Positions 57,662 through 64,000 of a stretch of 64,000 nucleotides of DNA are shown one piece after another (position 1 is the stretch's first letter; every line of letters starts with the position of its first letter). The notes below the pieces were generated by a model. The model worked only from the letters and a program-made list of their open reading frames with translations, was not told where the DNA came from and did no database searches. Origin of the DNA: an uncultured Alphaproteobacteria bacterium. GTDB lineage: Bacteria; Pseudomonadota; Alphaproteobacteria; HIMB59. The stretch covers positions 62,001-126,000 of the forward strand of contig CABZPR010000001.1 of assembly GCA_902527545.1 (NCBI GenBank), given 5' to 3'. The translations under genes were made by a program, and so were the position numbers.

Positions 57662-58219
57662 ATGTTCGTACAAACTGAACCAACGCCTAACCCTGCAACC
57701 TTAAAGTTTTTGCCAGGAAAAGAGGTCATGAAAGATGGAACTATGTTCTATCAAAACCAAGAGTCTGCCTCAAATTCACCTTTGGCAATGAACTTGTTTA
57801 ATATTAAAGGTGTTGAGGGTGTTTTTTTTGGGTCTGACTTTATCACTATAACCAAAGGCAAAGATAATGATTGGACGCTTATGAAACCTGCAATTTTGGG
57901 TTGTATCATTGAGCACTTTACAATGAACAAACCTATTATCTCAGAGCAATCTGCATCAACTGGACATACAATTGATGAGAACGATAGTGATGTTGTAAAA
58001 AAGATCAAAGAACTTCTAGATAGTAAAGTAAGACCAGCTGTTGCTATGGACGGTGGAGATATCATATTTGACAAATATAATGAGGGAGTTGTATTTTTAC
58101 AAATGCAAGGGGCCTGTCAGGGATGTCCAAGTTCAACGGCAACTTTAAAAATGGGAATTGAAAATATGCTAAAGCATTATATTCCTGAAGTCCGTGAAGT
58201 ACGACCCGTTGAAGTCTAG
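57662..58219 (+). CDS. NfuA/NifU-like iron-sulfur scaffold protein
   Basis: Carries and delivers Fe-S clusters. The 185 residues comprise an Nfu N-terminal domain (MFVQTEPTPNPATLKFLPG, about 1-90) and a NifU C-terminal domain with RPAVAMDGGDI and the cluster-binding CQGCPSS (CxxC). The end overlaps the next gene by 26 bases. Typical neighbour of trpS and tsaB in alphaproteobacteria. Confidence 0.94.
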   Translation: MFVQTEPTPNPATLKFLPGKEVMKDGTMFYQNQESASNSPLAMNLFNIKGVEGVFFGSDFITITKGKDNDWTLMKPAILGCIIEHFTMNKPIISEQSASTGHTIDENDSDVVKKIKELLDSKVRPAVAMDGGDIIFDKYNEGVVFLQMQGACQGCPSSTATLKMGIENMLKHYIPEVREVRPVEV

Positions 58220-59045
58220 TCTTTTAGTTTTTTTTTTTGGAATTTTATTAAATTCATCTCTTAACGCTGGAGAATTTCATAATTGGGTTGATTTAAATAA
58301 ATATTATAAAAAAAATAATTTTATTCCTGAAATTTTAACGCAAGAAAATATTGGTCATCTTCCTGTAATATCAGAATTACCTGATGATTTTTCAGAAATA
58401 CAAGATGTTCCAACAAAGAAAAAACTATTTTACCTCGTAACACTTCCTTTGATTTACAATTCGAATAACTCAATTATGCAAGAACGAAGAATGGTAATCA
58501 ATATAGAAAAAAAATTTGCCAGAAAAGAATTAAACAAAAACGAAACTGACGAGATTATTAGGTTATCAAAAAAATATAAATTAGATTATAGCGAAATTAA
58601 CACAAAACTTTTTAGAAAACTTAAACAACGTATTAATATTATTCCAGTGTCACTAGCTCTTGGACAAGCAATTATTGAAAGTGGTTGGGGACAGTCTAGA
58701 TTTGCAACTGAGGGTAATGCTCTTTATGGTCAGTGGACTACAAGTGAAGACAAAGGAATCATTCCTCAAGATAGGGATGAGGATAAATCTCACGCAGTTT
58801 TAAAATTTAAAAATTTATCAGAGAGTGTTGAAGCGTATATGTTTAACATCAATACTCATCAAGCTTATTATAATTTTCGTGTCATTAGACGAATTGATGA
58901 GCGCATAAAATACACAGACCCTATTAGTATGAAAGTGAAATATTTAGCAGCCTATGCTGAAATCGGCGATAAATATGTCGATAAATTAGAGCTGATCATT
59001 GCTTCAAATAATCTTCAAGAATTTGATCGATTTAAATTTAATTAA
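58194..59045 (+). CDS. Bax-like exported glucosaminidase
   Basis: Protein of 283 residues with an N-terminal signal sequence (KSSLLVFFFGILLNSSLNA) and a C-terminal glucosaminidase domain of the Bax/PF01832 type: IPVSLALGQAIIESGWGQSRFATEGNALYGQW holds the catalytic glutamate, followed by VEAYMFNINTH. It would cut peptidoglycan glycan strands. The start is a GTG within nfuA; a TTG at 58209 is possible. The 3' end overlaps the convergent deacetylase gene by eight bases. Confidence 0.87.
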   Translation: MKYDPLKSSLLVFFFGILLNSSLNAGEFHNWVDLNKYYKKNNFIPEILTQENIGHLPVISELPDDFSEIQDVPTKKKLFYLVTLPLIYNSNNSIMQERRMVINIEKKFARKELNKNETDEIIRLSKKYKLDYSEINTKLFRKLKQRINIIPVSLALGQAIIESGWGQSRFATEGNALYGQWTTSEDKGIIPQDRDEDKSHAVLKFKNLSESVEAYMFNINTHQAYYNFRVIRRIDERIKYTDPISMKVKYLAAYAEIGDKYVDKLELIIASNNLQEFDRFKFN

Positions 59046-60039
59046 CTAAGTATTGATAGCCAAACCAGAAAATACCATTATTAACTTTTGTGCAATTGAA
59101 CCTAAGTCTACCTTTTACAGGTAAACGATTAAGCTCAACTAATAATTTATTATTAAGATTTGTAATTGTTGGATTAAATGATCCTTGAAAATCACTTATA
59201 AAACAATTTATGTTCGAAGAGTCCTCGTTAAAATCTAAAGCATATCTACTGATAGGCTCACTTTGATAAGGGTTGCTTGGTTCAATAAGCACATTATTGA
59301 AAGGTAAAACACTTGATGCGTCTTTTATTCGATTAATTGATCCGTAATTCTCATTTAGGGGGAATCTTGGAATAAAATATTTTTGATTAATTGAAAAGGC
59401 ACCTGAATGTTGTCCAAATGCTGCATCAAAATACTGAGAAACTACTTTTTGTGCTATAGTGCTATTTTCACCAAAAGGATATGCAAATAAATTTGGAGTA
59501 ATACCTAAATTTTCAAAAATAAGATCCTGTGATTTTTCTATTTCTTTCACAATTTCAATTTCGCTAAGACTAGATAAACTTGAATGAGAGTGTGTGTGAT
59601 TTTGAATATCTACACCACGACTTAGTACACTTTTAAGCTGAGTCCAATTCATATAATTTTGTCCACCAACGTTTTCTGTATTTAAAAAAAGAGTGACTGG
59701 TATCTCATACTTTTCAAAAATAGGTAATCCCACCTCAAAAAATGATAAATATGCATCATCTACAGTTATTGAAATAGTTTTTTTTTGTAATTTATCTTCA
59801 AACAAAAGATCTCTAGCAAAAATAAAATTAAAACCCTGATCTTTTAAATACTCTAGGTGGCTTACTAGTTGCTCTTCGCGTATATTTGTTGAGGGATACT
59901 TATTTTCACCAAATCGATGATACATTAGAATATTATTTGGAATTGTATCATTCACACTTGTTGCATAGGATGTACTGATTGGAAAAGTAAAATTTGAAGC
60001 AAAAATGATCAGTAGTGTAAAAAATTTTGAAATAGGCAT
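59038..60039 (-). CDS. Exported polysaccharide deacetylase
   Basis: NodB-type deacetylase of about 333 residues from the ATG at 60039, with signal peptide (MPISKFFTLLIIFASNFTFP...SYA). Seen: ILMYHRFGENKY, the catalytic/metal ITVDDAY, IQNHTHSHSSLS (two histidines) and FAYPFGE. Acts on surface or cell-wall polysaccharide N-acetyl groups; substrate unknown. A second ATG at 60093 would add 18 charged residues before the signal peptide and is less likely. Its 5' end overlaps the divergent tsaB start. Confidence 0.85.
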   Translation of the reverse strand: MPISKFFTLLIIFASNFTFPISTSYATSVNDTIPNNILMYHRFGENKYPSTNIREEQLVSHLEYLKDQGFNFIFARDLLFEDKLQKKTISITVDDAYLSFFEVGLPIFEKYEIPVTLFLNTENVGGQNYMNWTQLKSVLSRGVDIQNHTHSHSSLSSLSEIEIVKEIEKSQDLIFENLGITPNLFAYPFGENSTIAQKVVSQYFDAAFGQHSGAFSINQKYFIPRFPLNENYGSINRIKDASSVLPFNNVLIEPSNPYQSEPISRYALDFNEDSSNINCFISDFQGSFNPTITNLNNKLLVELNRLPVKGRLRFNCTKVNNGIFWFGYQYLVN

Positions 60040-60658
60040 CGATAGCTCTTTATCATACTGTTCAATTACTTTATTTAAAAATGAAAAAATCATTTGGGAT
60101 AAAACTGTAAAAAGTGAGTATGGACATGAAAAAATATTATCGGAATTACTTCAAAACTTAGTAACTAAAACAAAAATAAAGGCTGATCATATCAAAAAAT
60201 TGCATCTAAATTATGGACCAGCACGCTTCACAGCAATAAGAAATTGTCACTCACTTATGAAAGGATTTTTTATAGATCATAAAGTAGAAATTGTGGGTTA
60301 TTCTATCTTTGAGCATTTCTTTTTAGGTATTAACAAAAAACTTACTAAAGATGTCTTGTGTGTGATTGACACAAATAGAAAAGATTTAGCTATTCAAAAG
60401 ATTGATACTTCAGGGAGATTAGTTGGAAAGACAAAAACTTTAAAAATTGACTCAGACCTTGAGGATATATTGAGTCAAAACTATTTTTTAATAGGAAACG
60501 GAATAGAAAAACTAAAAAAAATTTCTGAATTTGCCTTTATTAAAAATAAAATTATTTCGCCAACAAAATTGAAATCAAATTATTTTATTAAAAAGCATTA
60601 TAAGAAAAAATCTAATTATAAGTTCCCAAAAATAATTTATCCCTACTCTCCGATTTAA
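60005..60658 (+). CDS. tsaB: tRNA threonylcarbamoyladenosine biosynthesis protein TsaB
   Basis: Partner of TsaD in making t6A37 in tRNA. The 217 residues have an ASKHA fold with FEIGIDSSLSYCSITLF, HEKILSELLQNLV, NYGPARFTAIRNCHSLMKGF. The conserved GPGSFTGLR motif is degraded to GPARFTAIR, which is unusual but still recognisable. The start ATG (60005) or GTG (60017) lies inside the 5' end of the deacetylase gene on the other strand. It is separated from rimI, its usual neighbour, by the phosphate island. Confidence 0.82.
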   Translation: MISSVKNFEIGIDSSLSYCSITLFKNEKIIWDKTVKSEYGHEKILSELLQNLVTKTKIKADHIKKLHLNYGPARFTAIRNCHSLMKGFFIDHKVEIVGYSIFEHFFLGINKKLTKDVLCVIDTNRKDLAIQKIDTSGRLVGKTKTLKIDSDLEDILSQNYFLIGNGIEKLKKISEFAFIKNKIISPTKLKSNYFIKKHYKKKSNYKFPKIIYPYSPI

Positions 60659-60661
60659 AAA

Positions 60662-61126
60662 TTAAAAATTTAAAAAAGAATATTTTTTTTCCATATACTT
60701 TTGATGATAGTCCTCTGCAGGACAGTAATTCTTAACGGGTTCTATAATAGTAGTAATTTTTTGATTAAATTGGCTTTCGTTCAATTTGTCTGTGATCTGC
60801 TTTGCTATTTCACATTGAGCTTCGTCATAATAGCCTATCAATGATCGGTATTGAGATCCTCGATCTGGGCCTTGTTGATTTAAAGTTGTCGGATCATGAA
60901 TTTGATAAAAAAACTCCACAAGGTTGGTATATGAAACGAGATTTTCATCAAATTTTAAGAAAACGACTTCAGCATGGTTTGTATTACCCTTGCAAACTTC
61001 TTCGTAAGAAGTTTTATCAGTTAAGCCTTGAGAGTAGCCTACTTGGGTTTCAATCACACCTTTGATCTCAGAAAATTTTTTTTCAGGCCCCCAAAAACAT
61101 CCTGCACCAAATAATGCTTTAGACAT
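60662..61126 (-). CDS. msrA: Peptide methionine sulfoxide reductase MsrA
   Basis: Repairs methionine-S-sulfoxide in proteins. The 154 residues carry the catalytic GAGCFWGPEKKF (Cys10), a YSQG, HAEVV, DPTTLNQQGPDRGSQYRS and PAEDYHQKYM. The N-terminus starts directly at the fold, without an export signal, so it is cytoplasmic. Only three bases separate its stop from the tsaB stop. Confidence 0.96.
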   Translation of the reverse strand: MSKALFGAGCFWGPEKKFSEIKGVIETQVGYSQGLTDKTSYEEVCKGNTNHAEVVFLKFDENLVSYTNLVEFFYQIHDPTTLNQQGPDRGSQYRSLIGYYDEAQCEIAKQITDKLNESQFNQKITTIIEPVKNYCPAEDYHQKYMEKKYSFLNF

Positions 61127-61337
61127 AATCTTTTCCTTTTAGTTGTGTCTTTTGGGCACTTCTTTGGTGAATTCTCTTTCTCCAAATTTCATAGCTTTTT
61201 TGTTTAATATTTTTTTTCATAATTTTTTTAACATCACCCTCATCAATTTCATAAACTTTTTTGATATGACTAAAATCTGTTTGATCGTCCCATGCCATTT
61301 GAATTATTTCGCTAATCTGAGATTGATTAAATTTCAT
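61119..61337 (-). CDS. Small DUF2805/TIGR03643-family protein
   Basis: Protein of 72 residues with the pattern IIQMAWDDQTDFSHIKKVYEIDEGDVKKIMKKNIKQKSYEIWRKRI, which matches the TIGR03643 (DUF2805) family. It looks like a helix-turn-helix (SHIKKVYEIDEGDVKKIM) with a basic tail. Function unknown in the family. Overlaps msrA by eight bases, and the preceding SMP-30-like gene ends three bases before its start, so the three are co-transcribed. Confidence 0.8.
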   Translation of the reverse strand: MKFNQSQISEIIQMAWDDQTDFSHIKKVYEIDEGDVKKIMKKNIKQKSYEIWRKRIHQRSAQKTQLKGKDYV

Positions 61338-61339
61338 AC

Positions 61340-62251
61340 TTAATGATACAAATCGGGGATATTTTCAGATCTATAACAATTTGAAGCATAACCTTGTTCT
61401 TGGGTAACAAACTTAAACAGTTTTCCTGCATGCGGTTGTCTTTCTGCTTCAATGTCGTTGAGACCAACAGATGCAGTTGTAATAAAAAGCTCATTGAGAT
61501 TTTTCCCACCAAAAGTGCAACTTGTTACTTTTGAAACAGGAAGTTGTAAAATTAATTTAAGTGAACCTTTTTTATCAAAACAACAAACTTTGCCACTTCC
61601 CCACATTGCTACCCATAAGTTACCATTTTTATCAACTGTCATTCCATCTGGGTTTCCATCGATTTTGTTCATGGAAAGAAAAACTTTTTTATTTATTCCA
61701 TTGTCTGACAAATCATTGATAGAAAAAATATAAATAATTCTTTTTATAGAGTCAGTTACATAACCTACATTTCTCTCGTAGTCAAAAACTGGTCCATTTG
61801 AAATAATATAGGAGTTATCTGAGTATATTGGTTTTAAATTGGAGTCATGACATATAACTTTTCCAGTCTGAGACTTTTGTTGAATATCCATTGTTGATAT
61901 CCAAATTTGTCCATTTAAATCTATGTCTGCATCGTTAATCCTGTTATTTGGACTATCAAAATAGATCTTTGTTAGAAGCTTTTTTTTAGATATTGAGGGA
62001 TGAATTGAATAAAGAGAGTCGTATGAACTCATGATATAATTTTCATTATCTTGTAAAAGAATATTGGTGACACCGTCTTGTACTGAATATTGACGTTCTT
62101 CGTTATTATCTTGATCAGTTTCAATTATTTTATTTTCATAAATATCCACCCATAACAGCTTATCGTGCCTCCAATCCCAAATTGGTCTTTGACCTAGAAC
62201 ACTTTTGTATGATTGATGGCAAACAGACGGTTGCTCGTATTTAATTCTCAC
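61340..62251 (-). CDS. SMP-30/gluconolactonase-like protein
   Basis: Six-bladed beta-propeller of the SMP-30/regucalcin/gluconolactonase family, 303 residues. Metal and active-site segments are visible: GQRPIWDWRHDKLLWVDIYENKI (Glu replaced near PIW), NNRINDADIDLNGQIWISTMD, ISNGPVFD and GNPDGMTVDKNGNLWVAMW. It would hydrolyse a sugar lactone. The usual EGP motif at the first metal ligand reads RPIW, so activity is uncertain. No signal peptide. Confidence 0.8.
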   Translation of the reverse strand: MRIKYEQPSVCHQSYKSVLGQRPIWDWRHDKLLWVDIYENKIIETDQDNNEERQYSVQDGVTNILLQDNENYIMSSYDSLYSIHPSISKKKLLTKIYFDSPNNRINDADIDLNGQIWISTMDIQQKSQTGKVICHDSNLKPIYSDNSYIISNGPVFDYERNVGYVTDSIKRIIYIFSINDLSDNGINKKVFLSMNKIDGNPDGMTVDKNGNLWVAMWGSGKVCCFDKKGSLKLILQLPVSKVTSCTFGGKNLNELFITTASVGLNDIEAERQPHAGKLFKFVTQEQGYASNCYRSENIPDLYH

Positions 62252-62377
62252 AAAGATGATTATAAACTAAATATTTAGATGAAAAAAGTATGTTGGAGAT
62301 TTGTTTTGATTGTCTTATCGTGTTTTTAATATAGAAATTGCATGAGCAATTTGTGTTCTTATTGATTTAAGAGTTTG

Positions 62378-62794
62378 ATGAATTTAGTTAAATTATCTAA
62401 ACATTTTATTTTTATTTCTTTTCTGATTATAGCAACAGGCTGTGAAACAACTGATGTAGAAGAGAAAGTAATAAAACCAGAGCCTGTACCTAAAATTATA
62501 TATACCCCTGAAGTAGAGGAAACTGTTGAGGAAAATGATGAAATTGTTGAGCATTTCAAAGGTGTAGAACTATTTTTAAATAAATCGGTAAATAATTTAA
62601 TTTTAAAATATGGAAAAGTTGATTTTTCAAAAATTGAGAGTGTTTATGAATTCCACAGATATAACACTGATAATTGTAGAATCTTCATACAAAACAGATC
62701 TGTAGATAAAACAATAATAAACATTACGATTTACAACTATAAAAAGAATTTGTTTATTGAAACATACTCAAAAGATTTGTGTACTGATATTTAA
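62378..62794 (+). CDS. Small lipoprotein of unknown function
   Basis: Protein of about 138 residues with a lipoprotein signal (FISFLIIATGC, lipobox ending at Cys), then an acidic, Pro/Glu-rich linker and a C-terminal part with two cysteines (DNCRIFI and KDLC). The C-terminal pattern of glycine-less LILKYGKVDFS, YEFHRY, NCRIFI resembles small alphaproteobacterial lipoproteins of unknown role. I do not recognise a family with certainty. No homologous neighbour helps. Confidence 0.65.
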   Translation: MNLVKLSKHFIFISFLIIATGCETTDVEEKVIKPEPVPKIIYTPEVEETVEENDEIVEHFKGVELFLNKSVNNLILKYGKVDFSKIESVYEFHRYNTDNCRIFIQNRSVDKTIINITIYNYKKNLFIETYSKDLCTDI

Positions 62795-62835
62795 AATAGA
62801 TAATAGTTTAATAACAAATAATATAATTCTTAATT

Positions 62836-63234
62836 ATGAAATTTAAGTATGGGATATTTATTTTATTTTTCTCAATAAATTGTTTTGCTCATCATCCAGG
62901 AAATCAGATAGATGCTGATAAGCCTTACCCTTCAATTAATTTAACAGTTATCAAAGATAAAATTGATGGTTACAATATTTTTATAGATTTAAAAAATTTT
63001 AACCTAAACCCTTCAGAAATTGGAGGTGAAAATATTTCAAACTCTGGATATTTACAGCTTTTTATAAATGATATTAGGATTACAAGAATTTATTCTGACT
63101 GGGTACACGTACCTCAACGTTTTTTTAATCTGAAAGAAAACTTTATCAAAATTACAATTCATTCCTATCTCCATGATCAGTTTACTATTAAGGGAAAACC
63201 AATAGAACACAAAGTAAAAGTTAAAAATAATTAG
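62836..63234 (+). CDS. Small exported protein of unknown function
   Basis: Protein of 132 residues with a signal peptide (MKFKYGIFILFFSINCFA) and mature start HHPGN. The middle GYLQLFINDIRITRIYSDWVHVP resembles exported proteins with a GHAHLYVNGEKxxRxYGxWxH pattern, an Ig-like fold sometimes linked to metal or copper handling; this is only a pattern likeness. The gene follows the lipoprotein gene after 41 bases and may be co-transcribed. Confidence 0.6.
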   Translation: MKFKYGIFILFFSINCFAHHPGNQIDADKPYPSINLTVIKDKIDGYNIFIDLKNFNLNPSEIGGENISNSGYLQLFINDIRITRIYSDWVHVPQRFFNLKENFIKITIHSYLHDQFTIKGKPIEHKVKVKNN

Positions 63235-63317
63235 ATTTACATTAAAAGAATTTCAAAAAAAATTACTCTATGTAAAAAGTTAAATGAATTTCGGATTTTC
63301 TAAAAATAAATAGTTAC

Positions 63318-63791
63318 TCAAGCTTTATAAGGAAGCGAAGAGTGATGCAAAACTATTTTTAATATCCCATTTTCGGTTTTTTTATATCCCCAGCTCTTAT
63401 CAACTTTAACTGCGGTTCCTTCTTTGTTAATCAACGTTACCCAGCCCATCCACATTGCTACATTTTGATCTATAAACACTGATGATGTTACTGATTTGAC
63501 TTCGAGCCAATCTTTAATTCCAAACCCACTGTCTTTAGGGTACTTTGGGTTATTTCCAACAAAGTATGAAAGCGCCCCCTCTTTGTCTAATCGAAATGTT
63601 TGATTACCGCCACTCAAAGTTGGTTTAAATAATACTGCTCCTAACTCAAACCCATAAAGATTATCTAAAATTTCGTTTGCAACTAAAGTAGCTTGATCAA
63701 TACCTTTTTTTTCATAAGCTTGTGAAATTGCAATCATGCCCTCTCCCCAAGCAGTTCGAGCATTCGTTAAATCATTTTCATTTATTGTCAT
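63318..63791 (-). CDS. SnoaL/NTF2-like protein of unknown function
   Basis: Protein of 157 residues with an NTF2-like alpha-plus-beta layout: N-terminal helices (NARTAWGEGMIAISQAYEKKG), then GALSYFVGNNP, FGIKDWLEV, VAMWMGWVTLINKEGTAVKVDKSWGYKK and ILKIVLHHSSLPY. Related marine proteins are sometimes labelled phosphoribosyl-AMP cyclohydrolase, but no histidine-biosynthesis motif is present, so I would not use that name. Function unknown. Confidence 0.65.
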   Translation of the reverse strand: MTINENDLTNARTAWGEGMIAISQAYEKKGIDQATLVANEILDNLYGFELGAVLFKPTLSGGNQTFRLDKEGALSYFVGNNPKYPKDSGFGIKDWLEVKSVTSSVFIDQNVAMWMGWVTLINKEGTAVKVDKSWGYKKTENGILKIVLHHSSLPYKA

Positions 63792-63828
63792 TGGCTATGT
63801 GTTATTTCATATTTATAAAAATGATTAT

Positions 63829-63999
63829 TCATCTAATACGGTTAACGATAAAATTAACAAGACTCGACATATATAGCAAGGGTTCCCTCTTTTTATTAAA
63901 GAAATTTTGCATTGCTTTGTAATTTCTATTTTGAATCAGTTTTAAATACTTAATACATTCAATACGATTAAGTTTATAAGCAATATTTGCTTTTTGAGA
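63829..63999 (-). CDS. C-terminal end of a gene entering from the right edge
   Basis: On the minus strand the frame from the window edge to the TGA at 63829-63831 is open for 56 codons, which is unlikely by chance in such AT-rich DNA. The peptide is basic (YKLNRIECIKYLKLIQNRNY ... FNKKREPLLYMSSL ... VNRIR). It could be the tail of a glycosyltransferase or membrane-associated protein, but no domain is recognisable. Confidence 0.4.
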   Translation of the reverse strand, partial: SQKANIAYKLNRIECIKYLKLIQNRNYKAMQNFFNKKREPLLYMSSLVNFIVNRIR

Positions 64000-64000
64000 G

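Noticed and set aside
62279-62329. Tiny open frame of 16 codons starting MKKVCWRF
   Set aside because: Too short, no conserved partner and no ribosome binding site; probably chance, or a signal-peptide remnant.

Overview
This is a compact, AT-rich (roughly one third G+C by eye) bacterial chromosome segment with almost no non-coding DNA. Gene content and order point to an alphaproteobacterium. It has a RegB/RegA redox two-component pair, a mutM-rpsT-dnaA-dnaN-recF-gyrB block, a ubiE-coaBC-dut-thiF-like-fabA-fabB-fabI block, an lnt-corC-ybeY-phoH-miaB-rimI block next to nusA-infB-rbfA-truB-rpsO-pnp, and glnD-trpS-nfuA-tsaB. The AT bias, overlapping genes, frequent TTG/GTG starts and loss of normally syntenic genes (ubiB, rimP, ylxR, murJ) suggest a streamlined marine lineage of the HIMB59/AEGEAN-169 or SAR11-like kind. 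That placement is inference. I saw no tRNA, rRNA, CRISPR array, insertion sequence or prophage.

Layout: 1-3.1 kb (minus) holds the S-adenosylmethionine cycle genes adoK-ahcY-metK. 3.4-7.4 kb (plus) holds ribonucleotide reductase nrdA-nrdB and a glutaredoxin behind tandem NrdR-box-like sites. 7.5-20.2 kb (minus) holds mutM, rpsT, dnaA, dnaN, a broken recF, gyrB, regB, regA, polA and a secreted hydrolase. 20.2-26.1 kb (plus) holds ubiE, a CoaBC split by an in-frame TAA, dut, a ThiF-like E1, fabA-fabB-fabI and a secreted PEBP-like gene broken by an in-frame stop. 26.2-39.3 kb (minus) is translation and RNA machinery plus membrane maintenance.

39.3-54 kb is a phosphate island. A PlcP-type phosphoesterase and a glycosyltransferase (phospholipid-to-glycolipid remodelling) share a divergent intergenic region, with a Pho-box-like sequence, with a SET-domain methyltransferase gene and dgkA. 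Next come arsC, phoB, phoU, pstB, pstA, pstC and pstS behind a three-half-site Pho box, then phoR, ppk and sixA, with ppx divergent. Together these would sense phosphate limitation (PhoR-PhoB), import phosphate (Pst), store and mobilise polyphosphate (Ppk, Ppx), spare lipid phosphate (PlcP-Agt, DgkA) and deal with arsenate taken up by mistake (ArsC).

54-64 kb holds glnD, trpS, nfuA, a Bax-like glucosaminidase, a polysaccharide deacetylase, tsaB, msrA and several small or poorly known genes.

The most notable items are: the Pho lipid-remodelling island with its SET protein and shared Pho box; an intrinsic terminator 15 nt before the nusA start, a candidate NusA autoregulatory attenuator; the recF deletion/frameshift; the CoaC/CoaB split at one in-frame TAA; repeated stop|TTG junctions; and mutM/ubiE start codons that overlap on opposite strands.
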